Position numbers and translations under genes: made by a program
Assembly: GCA_910585765.1 (NCBI GenBank)
Contig: CAJUES010000026.1
Span: forward strand, 1-48,205
Source of the DNA: an uncultured Lachnospiraceae bacterium
Lineage (GTDB): Bacteria; Bacillota; Clostridia; Lachnospirales; Lachnospiraceae
DNA length: 48,205 bases
Direction: 5' to 3'
In this document: positions 42,091-48,205 of the stretch, one piece after another
How positions within the stretch are numbered: the stretch's first letter is position 1
Layout of the letters: every line of letters starts with the position of its first letter
The notes under the pieces: model-generated
Told to the model about the DNA's origin: nothing
Databases searched by the model: none
The model's input: only the letters and a program-made list of their open reading frames with translations

Positions 42091-42676
42091 AAGAGTGGTA
42101 CTTTTGACGAAAGAGAGAGGGAAGATATCAGCCTTTGCCAAGGGTTCCAGGCGCCCCGGCAACAGGCTGATGGCGCCTACAAACCCCTTTTCGTTCGGAC
42201 AGTTCAAGCTGTATGCCGGCAGAAGCGCTTACAATATGTCAGACGCGGAGATCACCAATTATTTCGAGGAGCTGCGGCAGGATTTTGCAGGAGCCTACTA
42301 CGGGATGTACTTTCTGGAGATCTGCGACTATTACACAAGGGAGAACAATGATGAGCTTGGGATGCTGAAACTGATCTATCAGTCACTCCGGGCGCTCACC
42401 TCACCGAATTTTGACAATCGGCTGGTGCGGTATATCTTTGAACTAAAGTCCATTATGATAAACGGAGAATTTCCAGGATTCGATGCCGGAGATGTTCTCA
42501 TGGAGCCGACGGCTTACACAGTTGATTACATAATGAAAACACCTGTTGAGAAACTTTTTTCATTTCAAGTCAGGACAGAAGTATTGGATGAATTGGGGTT
42601 GTATAGCAGGAAAATGTGCAAAAGGATCATGGACAGGGATTTTAAAAGTCTTGAAATACTTGAAAATATCAATTAA
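42014..42676 (+). CDS. recO: DNA repair protein RecO
   Basis: Loads RecA on single-stranded DNA in the RecFOR pathway. The 220-residue protein has the N-terminal OB fold (MLTGIIIKAEPIGEYDRRVVLLTKERGKISAFAKGSRRPGN in parts), then the helical domain (YYGMYFLEICDYYTREN). ATG 42014 starts the conserved region; a longer frame back to 41795 has no family similarity. The usual four-Cys zinc site of RecO is not seen here, and the C-terminus is short compared with ~250 residues in Bacillus. yqzL overlaps its first 77 bases. Confidence 0.9.
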   Translation: MSAGIQDFVMLTGIIIKAEPIGEYDRRVVLLTKERGKISAFAKGSRRPGNRLMAPTNPFSFGQFKLYAGRSAYNMSDAEITNYFEELRQDFAGAYYGMYFLEICDYYTRENNDELGMLKLIYQSLRALTSPNFDNRLVRYIFELKSIMINGEFPGFDAGDVLMEPTAYTVDYIMKTPVEKLFSFQVRTEVLDELGLYSRKMCKRIMDRDFKSLEILENIN

Positions 42677-42688
42677 GTTGTTTATAAT
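42660..42688 (+). promoter_or_regulatory. Promoter of the lipoprotein-glyS pair
   Basis: TTGAAA (42660-42665), 17 bases, TATAAT (42683-42688). The -35 box lies inside the last codons of recO; start near 42695. Confidence 0.65.
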
Positions 42689-42736
42689 AAGACGCATAGT
42701 TTAACAATGCATATATGGATAAAGGTGGAAAAGGTT

Positions 42737-43390
42737 ATGAGGAAAGCTATAATTTTGATGTTATGCCTCTGTATACTGGGTCTCACTGCGTGCGGGGAAG
42801 TGATACAGCGGGAGGAAGGCGGTACTGCCAATAAAGAAGCTACAGACGAGATCGCGTCGGCTGTGTCGTCCCTTTCGATCGAAAAGGACGGGGGCATCAC
42901 CAGCACGATCATCGAAGATTTTTTTGAGAGTTATTATGATGAGGGCGGTTTGGAGACAATGATCAAATCGTTCATAGATGCGTATAAAGCAGAGAATTCG
43001 GCGGCGCAGATCAAACTCAAAAGCTGCAAAGTAAAGGACGGAGTTGCGAACGTCCGCATGGAGTACGGGGACTACCAGGCTTATGCGGGGTATAACGGAG
43101 AGCGCTTTTTTGCCGGGACGATCACCGACGCAAACATGGCAGGCTTTGACCTGAATGTGACATTAAAGTCCGTCTCGGGCGATACGACAGTCTCAAAGCC
43201 AGAACTTTTGGGCATGGGAGAAAGTCACATTGTGATCTATGGATGTGACGAAAATCCGGAACAGCCGGAACAGCTGCGCATCAACTGTTTCGATGAGATC
43301 CTGTATGTGAGCGATGATGTCGCGCCGGTGGGGAAAAAGAGTGCAGATGTTTCGCTGGCACAAGGGGATAAGATTATTGTATTCAAATAA
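42737..43390 (+). CDS. Lipoprotein of unknown function
   Basis: A 217-residue protein with a signal peptide and lipobox LTAC (Cys19), so it is anchored at the outer face of the membrane. The mature part has a Ser/Glu-rich linker, a helix (SFIDAYKAENSAAQI), and a beta-rich domain (VRMEYGDYQAYAGYNGERFFAG, in parts) ending in LRINCFDEILYVSDD. No family recognised. ATG 42737 has GGTGGAAAAGG upstream. glyS starts 35 bases after the stop and no promoter or hairpin lies in between, so the two may be co-transcribed. Confidence 0.75.
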   Translation: MRKAIILMLCLCILGLTACGEVIQREEGGTANKEATDEIASAVSSLSIEKDGGITSTIIEDFFESYYDEGGLETMIKSFIDAYKAENSAAQIKLKSCKVKDGVANVRMEYGDYQAYAGYNGERFFAGTITDANMAGFDLNVTLKSVSGDTTVSKPELLGMGESHIVIYGCDENPEQPEQLRINCFDEILYVSDDVAPVGKKSADVSLAQGDKIIVFK

Positions 43391-43425
43391 CAATATAAAA
43401 TCAAATGAGGTTAGGAGAACGCGAA

Positions 43426-44817
43426 ATGGAAAAGACATTGGACAAAATTGTAGCTTTATCAAAAAGCAGGGGATTTGTGTACCCCGGTTCTGAGATTTAC
43501 GGCGGACTTGCCAACACATGGGACTACGGAAATCTCGGAGTTGAGTTAAAGAATAATGTAAAACGGGCGTGGTGGCAGAAGTTTATCATGGAGAATCCAT
43601 ACAATGTGGGCGTGGACTGCGCGATACTGATGAATCCCCAGACATGGGTTGCGTCGGGACATCTCGGCGGATTTTCTGATCCTCTGATGGACTGCAAGGA
43701 GTGCCATGAGCGTTTTCGTGCGGACAAGCTGATCGAGGATTATGCGGGGGAGCATGATATCGCGTTGGACAAACCGATCGATGCCTTTTCGCAGGAGGAG
43801 ATGAAGCAGTTTATCGAGGAGAAGGGAATTCCCTGTCCAACCTGCGGAAAGCACAATTTTACAGATATCAGACAGTTTAACCTGATGTTCAAGACCTTTC
43901 AGGGCGTCACCGAGGATGCCAGGAATACGGTTTATCTCAGACCGGAGACAGCTCAGGGTATTTTTGTGAACTTCAAGAACGTACAGAGGACTTCCAGGAA
44001 GAAGATCCCTTTTGGCATCGGTCAGATCGGAAAATCATTCAGAAATGAGATCACGCCGGGCAATTTTACGTTCCGCACCAGAGAGTTTGAACAGATGGAA
44101 CTGGAGTTCTTCTGCGAGCCGGGCACAGACCTGGAGTGGTTCCAGTACTGGAGAGGATTCTGCCGCGACTGGCTCCTGAGCCTTGGCATCAAGGAGGAGG
44201 AGATGCGTCTGCGCGACCATGATCCGGAAGAGCTTTGCTTTTATTCCAAGGGAACTACAGATATCGAGTTCCTCTTCCCTTCGATCGGGTGGGGCGAGCT
44301 TTGGGGCATCGCTGACAGGACAGACTATGACCTCACACAGCATCAGAACACATCCGGGCAGGATATGTCCTACTTTGACGATGAGAAGAAAGAGAAATAC
44401 ATACCATATGTTATCGAACCGTCACTTGGAGCGGACCGCGTCGTGCTCGCCTTTCTTTGTGCGGCGTACGATGAGGAGGAGATCGGCGAGGGCGATGTGA
44501 GAACAGTCCTTCATTTCCATCCGGCGATCGCACCGGTAAAGATCGGCGTGCTCCCGCTGAGCAAAAAACTTAATGAAGGTGCGGAGAAGATCTTTGCACA
44601 GCTGTCAAAGAAATACAACTGTGAGTTTGACGACAGGGGTAATATCGGCAAGAGATACCGCCGTCAGGATGAGATCGGTACGCCGTTCTGTGTCACGTAT
44701 GATTTTGAGTCAGAGCAGGACAACGCAGTCACGGTTCGTTTCCGCGACTCCATGGAGCAGGTGCGTGTCAGGATTGACGAATTGGATGCTTATTTTGTAG
44801 ACAAGTTTGATTTTTGA
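43426..44817 (+). CDS. glyS: Glycyl-tRNA synthetase (alpha2 type)
   Basis: Class II enzyme that charges tRNA-Gly. The 463-residue protein is the single-chain, homodimeric form, not the bacterial alpha2beta2 form. It has the class start FVYPGSEIYGGLANTWDYGN, RPETAQGIFVNFKN, motif 2 (FRNEITPGNFTFRTREFEQME, in parts), and motif 3 (SLGADRVVLAFLC). Cys pairs in CKECHERF and CPTCGKHNF may form a zinc site. ATG 43426 follows AGGAG by nine bases. Confidence 0.95.
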   Translation: MEKTLDKIVALSKSRGFVYPGSEIYGGLANTWDYGNLGVELKNNVKRAWWQKFIMENPYNVGVDCAILMNPQTWVASGHLGGFSDPLMDCKECHERFRADKLIEDYAGEHDIALDKPIDAFSQEEMKQFIEEKGIPCPTCGKHNFTDIRQFNLMFKTFQGVTEDARNTVYLRPETAQGIFVNFKNVQRTSRKKIPFGIGQIGKSFRNEITPGNFTFRTREFEQMELEFFCEPGTDLEWFQYWRGFCRDWLLSLGIKEEEMRLRDHDPEELCFYSKGTTDIEFLFPSIGWGELWGIADRTDYDLTQHQNTSGQDMSYFDDEKKEKYIPYVIEPSLGADRVVLAFLCAAYDEEEIGEGDVRTVLHFHPAIAPVKIGVLPLSKKLNEGAEKIFAQLSKKYNCEFDDRGNIGKRYRRQDEIGTPFCVTYDFESEQDNAVTVRFRDSMEQVRVRIDELDAYFVDKFDF

Positions 44818-44838
44818 TATTGATTTTGAATATTGTCC

Positions 44839-44860
44839 CGGGCAGGACATAGACTGCCCG
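44839..44860 (+). promoter_or_regulatory. Hairpin between glyS and alaS
   Basis: CGGGCAG (44839-44845) pairs with CTGCCCG (44854-44860), 8-base loop, no U tract after it. The 71-base gap is too short for a T-box leader; the hairpin may trim or attenuate read-through into alaS. Confidence 0.4.
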
Positions 44861-44888
44861 ATCATATTGATGTTATGGAGGAATAATT

Positions 44889-47549
44889 GTGAAAAACTAT
44901 GGAGTAAACGAGCTTCGAAGAATGTTTCTGGAATTTTTCGAGAGCAAGGAGCATTTGTCAATGAAGAGCTTTTCGCTGGTGCCGCACAATGACAACAGTC
45001 TATTGATCATCAATTCCGGGATGGCGCCGTTAAAGCCATATTTTACAGGGCAGGAGATACCGCCGAGGCGCCGTGTCACCACATGTCAGAAGTGTGTCAG
45101 GACAGGTGATATCGAGAATGTCGGCAAGACAGCAAGGCACCTCACTTTTTTTGAGATGCTTGGAAATTTTTCGTTTGGAGATTATTTCAAGCGCGAGGCG
45201 CTCACATGGAGCTGGGAGTTTTTGACCAAAGTAGTCGGACTTGATCCGGAGAGACTGTACCCGTCTATTTACTGCGAGGATGAGGAAGCCTATGATATAT
45301 GGGTCAATGAGATCGGAGTGCCGGCTGAAAAGATCACGCGCTTTTACCGTGACCCGGAGACCGGGGAGTGTGACAACTTCTGGGAGCATGGCGCCGGACC
45401 GTGCGGACCGTGTTCGGAGATCTACTATGACAGAGGCATCAAATACGGGTGCGGCAGACCCGACTGCAAGGTGGGGTGTGACTGTGACCGTTTTATGGAA
45501 GTCTGGAACAACGTATTCACGCAGTTTGACGGCGACGGAAAGGGCAATTACGAGGAGCTTGCGCAGAAGAATATCGATACCGGCATGGGGCTCGAGAGAC
45601 TTGCAGTGGTCGTTCAGGATGTAGATACCGTGTTTGACATCAACACAATGAAAGCGATACGCGACAAGATCTGCGGGACAGCGGGGGTGGCGTACGGAAC
45701 GGACGAGCAGAAGGACGTCTCGATCAGACTGATCACGGACCATATCCGCTCTGCGACTTTTATGATCTCGGATGGGATCATGCCGACGAATGAAGGGCGC
45801 GGCTATGTGCTCAGACGAATCATCCGGCGCGCGGCGCGCCATGGAAGAATGCTTGGCATACAGGGCACATTTATGGCTGATTTCGCAAAGACCGTGATTG
45901 ATGAGTGCAAGGACGGTTATCCTGAATTGGACGAGAAGAAAGATTTTATCTTCAAGGTGCTGACCCAGGAGGAAGAAAAGTTTAACAGGACAATAGATCA
46001 GGGGCTTGCCATACTTTCCGATATGGAGGACAAGATGCAGGCTGCAGGCGAGAAGGTTCTCTCGGGTGAAAATGTATTTAAGCTGTACGACACGTACGGT
46101 TTTCCGGTTGACCTCACCTGTGAGATCCTGGAAGAAAAAGGCTTCGCCATTGACCAGGATGGATTTAACGCCGCGATGGAGGAGCAGCGGACCAAAGCGC
46201 GAAAAGCGCGCAAAGAGACCAATTATATGGGCGCGGATGCGACGGTATATGAATCGATCGATCCCGCCATCACGACAGTGTTTGTCGGATATGATAAGCT
46301 TGAGACAACATCAAAGGTCTCAGTGCTCACGACAGAGAGTGAACTGGTGGAGGCGATCTCAGACGGTGAGATCGGCACGATCATCGTTGACGAGACACCG
46401 TTTTATGCGACGATGGGCGGTCAGCAGGGCGATAAGGGTGTGATCATAACTGCGTCAGGGGAGTTTGCCGTGGAAGACACCGTCAAGCTGCTTGGCGGTA
46501 AAGTCGGGCACATTGGCAGGATGACGCGCGGTATGATCAAGATTGGCGATGAGGTCACACTGCGTGTTGACAAAGCCCTCCGCGCGAAAATCTGCAAAAA
46601 CCATTCCGCTACGCATTTATTGCAGAAGGCTCTCCGCGAGGTGCTTGGCACGCATGTACAGCAGAAAGGCTCTTATCAGGACGCAGAGCGCACACGTTTT
46701 GATTTCAGCCATTTTGAGGCAATGACAGCCGACGAGCTTGCAGCTGTCGAGAAGATGGTCAATGAAAAGATTGCCGAGGGCATCGCTGTGGACACACAGG
46801 TAATGACGATGGATGAGGCAAAAAATACGGGTGCCATGGCGCTCTTCGATGAGAAATATGGCGAGACAGTGCGCGTCGTATCTATGGGGGCGTTCTCCAA
46901 AGAATTTTGTGGTGGTACGCATGTAAATAATACGGGCGATATCACGACCTTCAAGATCATTTCCGAGAGCGGCATCGCAGCGGGAGTGCGCCGTATCGAG
47001 GCACTGACAGGAGACAATGTATTTGCGTACTATCACGCTGTCGAGAGCGAGCTCGACGCAGCGGCAAAGGCAGCTAAGACAACACCGGCAAACCTGATCG
47101 AGAAGATCGAACATATGATGGCGGAGATCAGATCACTGCAGAGCGAGAATGAGTCGCTCAAGAGCAAAGCCGCACAAGAAGCGCTCGGCGATGTCATGAA
47201 CCAGGTGACAGAGGTAAAAGGCGTGAAGCTTCTGGCAGCGAGAGCGGACGGAGTGGACATGAACGGACTGCGGGATCTTGGCGACCAGCTGAAAGCAAAG
47301 CTTGGTGAAGGTGTTGTAGTGCTTGCATCCGGTATCGAAGGAAAAGTGAACCTCGTGGCGATGGCAACAGACGACGCGATGGCGAAGGGGGCGCATGCCG
47401 GAAATCTCATCAAAGGAATCGCCGGGCTTGTAGGCGGTGGCGGTGGCGGACGGCCGAACATGGCGCAGGCAGGCGGCAAGAACCCAGAAGGGATCGACAA
47501 GGCGATCGCTGAGGCGAAAGCGGTACTTGAAGGACAGATACACGGCTGA
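44889..47549 (+). CDS. alaS: Alanyl-tRNA synthetase
   Basis: Charges tRNA-Ala and edits mischarged Ser/Gly. The 886-residue protein has the class II core (VNELRRMFLEFFESKEHL, RRVTTCQKCVRTGDIENVG in parts), the editing domain with the zinc ligands in HSATHLLQKAL and CGGTHVNNTGD, and a C-terminal coiled coil followed by the glycine-rich DHHA1 domain (GGGGGGRPNMAQAGGKNP). The start is GTG 44889, with TGGAGGAATAATT ahead. It follows glyS by 71 bases. Confidence 0.96.
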   Translation: MKNYGVNELRRMFLEFFESKEHLSMKSFSLVPHNDNSLLIINSGMAPLKPYFTGQEIPPRRRVTTCQKCVRTGDIENVGKTARHLTFFEMLGNFSFGDYFKREALTWSWEFLTKVVGLDPERLYPSIYCEDEEAYDIWVNEIGVPAEKITRFYRDPETGECDNFWEHGAGPCGPCSEIYYDRGIKYGCGRPDCKVGCDCDRFMEVWNNVFTQFDGDGKGNYEELAQKNIDTGMGLERLAVVVQDVDTVFDINTMKAIRDKICGTAGVAYGTDEQKDVSIRLITDHIRSATFMISDGIMPTNEGRGYVLRRIIRRAARHGRMLGIQGTFMADFAKTVIDECKDGYPELDEKKDFIFKVLTQEEEKFNRTIDQGLAILSDMEDKMQAAGEKVLSGENVFKLYDTYGFPVDLTCEILEEKGFAIDQDGFNAAMEEQRTKARKARKETNYMGADATVYESIDPAITTVFVGYDKLETTSKVSVLTTESELVEAISDGEIGTIIVDETPFYATMGGQQGDKGVIITASGEFAVEDTVKLLGGKVGHIGRMTRGMIKIGDEVTLRVDKALRAKICKNHSATHLLQKALREVLGTHVQQKGSYQDAERTRFDFSHFEAMTADELAAVEKMVNEKIAEGIAVDTQVMTMDEAKNTGAMALFDEKYGETVRVVSMGAFSKEFCGGTHVNNTGDITTFKIISESGIAAGVRRIEALTGDNVFAYYHAVESELDAAAKAAKTTPANLIEKIEHMMAEIRSLQSENESLKSKAAQEALGDVMNQVTEVKGVKLLAARADGVDMNGLRDLGDQLKAKLGEGVVVLASGIEGKVNLVAMATDDAMAKGAHAGNLIKGIAGLVGGGGGGRPNMAQAGGKNPEGIDKAIAEAKAVLEGQIHG

Positions 47550-47566
47550 GCGTATAGAATATAATT

Positions 47567-47695
47567 TTATGTGCAGACCTGGGCAGCGAGCAGGGAAGAT
47601 TTCCCTGCTCGATTGTGTCCCATTTCGGCGGCAGGCATCTCCTGGGTGATCTGGTGCTTCCTGCGCAGCGTTTGAATCTGTGTTCCTGTATTCAT
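47567..47695 (-). pseudogene. Truncated XRE-family HTH regulator
   Basis: On the minus strand, ATG 47695-47693 follows GAAGGAG and gives MNTGTQIQTLRRKHQITQE, the usual start of a Cro/C1-type HTH domain that should continue with ELA..LGVTRQAVSKWE. Instead it goes into unrelated residues (MPAAEMGHNRAG) from about base 47638 and stops at 47567 after 42 codons. So only the first helix is left. Its own promoter and a palindrome (47729-47742) are intact. The remnant's 3' end overlaps the alaS hairpin. Confidence 0.68.
47587..47611 (+). terminator. Hairpin after alaS
   Basis: CGAGCAGGGAA (47587-47597) pairs perfectly with TTCCCTGCTCG (47601-47611) around GAT. A weak U tract (ATTGTGT) follows, so it may end alaS transcripts with help from NusA. 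Confidence 0.6.
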
Positions 47696-47728
47696 TTCCA
47701 AAATCTCCTTCGTTTTGATGATTATGAT

Positions 47729-47742
47729 CTATACCGGTATAG
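47729..47742. promoter_or_regulatory. 14-bp palindrome, candidate operator of the HTH remnant
   Basis: CTATACCGGTATAG is a perfect 14-base palindrome, 34 bases upstream of the HTH start on the minus strand. HTH-XRE regulators usually bind such a site ahead of their own gene. Confidence 0.5.
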
Positions 47743-47786
47743 TTACAGTATTAGAGATTTATGGGAAAATACAATGGAGCAGTATT

Positions 47787-47815
47787 AAAAAACTTTCCTG
47801 ACAGGAAAGTTTTTT
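47787..47815. terminator. Strong bidirectional hairpin
   Basis: AAAAAACTTTCCT (47787-47799) pairs perfectly with AGGAAAGTTTTTT (47803-47815) around GAC. It insulates the putative rrn promoters from alaS read-through. Confidence 0.8.
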
Positions 47816-47945
47816 CAATGTCTGACAGATAGATTAGAAACAGGAAAAGTGCTGCTGTTAAGGTGCTGTAGGAATATAACCGATGCAAAGGGAAATGAGT
47901 TTGACGTGAACAGCAGCGGAAAAGTAAAAAAAAAGAAATTTGTTG

Positions 47946-47974
47946 TTGACATTTGGAAAATGACGTGGTAAGAT
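47946..47974 (+). promoter_or_regulatory. Putative rrn promoter P1
   Basis: Consensus TTGACA (47946-47951), 17 bases, TAAGAT (47969-47974). An A-rich stretch lies upstream (AAAAAAAAAG, about 47928-47937), like an UP element. Upstream again, GCTGCTGTT (47851-47859) and AACAGCAGC (47909-47917) form a 9-base inverted repeat. Confidence 0.6.
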
Positions 47975-48086
47975 AATTTTCGTCGCTGGAAAATATATCA
48001 ACAAACAGTGACAAAAAGATGAAAATGTTGTTACCGTTCGGCAAGGCTGGACAGTTGCAAAATATTTCAAAAAATGAAAAAAGTGC

Positions 48087-48115
48087 TTGACAGACGCAAA
48101 AACTTATGATATCTT
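48087..48115 (+). promoter_or_regulatory. Putative rrn promoter P2
   Basis: Consensus TTGACA (48087-48092), 17 bases, TATCTT (48110-48115), with an A-rich stretch ahead (TTTCAAAAAATGAAAAAAG). Two strong promoters 141 bases apart are typical of rRNA operons. Confidence 0.6.
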
Positions 48116-48205
48116 AATTAAGTTGCTGCAAAAAGCAAGCAATGATTAGCACCTTGACAAATGAACAGTAATGCAACCCTGAAAATTCTAAAGAGAATGC
48201 ATCAG
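48116..48205 (+). other. Likely 5' leader of an rRNA operon (partial)
   Basis: After P2 come a boxB-like small hairpin (TTGCTGCAAAAAGCAAGCAA, around 48122-48141) and CACCTTGACAAATGAACAGT, close to the box A-type TTGAAAACTGAACA seen in Firmicutes rRNA leaders. No start of a coding frame with a ribosome binding site is present. The 16S gene would lie to the right of the window. Confidence 0.45.

Noticed and set aside
44818..44888. A T-box riboswitch ahead of alaS (also considered for glyS and asnS)
   Set aside because: The gaps before alaS (71 bases) and glyS (35 bases) are too short, and the asnS leader lacks the T-box core sequence and a terminator/antiterminator pair.

Overview
The window looks like chromosomal DNA from a gut-type Lachnospiraceae (Clostridia, Firmicutes). 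The reasons are the nusA-infB operon order with rnpM and an L7Ae-like gene, the era-yqzL-recO order, an alpha2-type glycyl-tRNA synthetase, a very large 2-hydroxyacyl-CoA dehydratase activase, a Gld-like ABC system, strong GGAGG-type ribosome binding sites, and many TTGNNN-17-TATAAT promoters. No tRNA, rRNA or CRISPR array was seen inside the window. The last ~260 bases look like the tandem promoters and leader of an rRNA operon that would begin just beyond the right edge.

Layout. 1-3200 is an accessory, rearranged region: the end of an OmpR-type regulator, a sensor kinase cut off before its ATPase domain and joined to scraps of a second two-component system, an unrecognised 234-residue protein, a SUKH (SMI1/KNR4) protein, and a gene remnant. 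A 112-bp MITE-like element (3225-3336) with 10-bp terminal inverted repeats and an 8-bp target duplication follows. 3376-4880 is citrate synthase with its own promoter. 4902-14088 is the translation/transcription block rimP-nusA-rnpM-ylxQ-infB-rbfA, then after a strong hairpin nrnA-truB-ribF. 14185-15664 is a secreted NlpC/P60 hydrolase. 15830-18871 is rpsO and pnp, each with a structured leader. 18874-22274 holds a methyltransferase (minus), a ClbS/DfsB-like protein, a second copy of the MITE-like element, and a pair of uncharacterised proteins. 22285-25347 holds a glycerol-1-phosphate-dehydrogenase-like enzyme (minus), a hemerythrin/CheX-like/receiver fusion and a small coiled-coil protein. 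25418-26979 is asnS. 27156-30926 is a three-gene Gld-like ABC system. 30968-35326 (minus) is the giant dehydratase activase. 35630-37780 is a compact unit of a rhomboid-like membrane protein with a zinc ribbon, a degenerate sigma-70-like protein and an unknown protein. 37858-47611 is an M16C peptidase, era, yqzL, recO, a lipoprotein, glyS and alaS. 47567-48205 has a truncated HTH regulator, its palindromic operator, a strong terminator and the putative rrn promoters.

How it fits together. Most of the window is housekeeping: ribosome maturation (RimP, RbfA, Era), transcription elongation (NusA), initiation (IF2), RNA decay (PNPase, NrnA), tRNA modification and charging (TruB, AsnRS, GlyRS, AlaRS) and flavin cofactor synthesis (RibF). 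The less ordinary material is (i) at least two families of short intergenic repeats, two copies flanked by 8-bp direct repeats, (ii) the sigma-like/rhomboid-like unit, (iii) the hemerythrin-CheX-REC fusion, and (iv) oppositely charged low-complexity extensions on NusA and IF2 in one operon. All functional calls rest on reading the sequence and on recalled family features; no database search was run.
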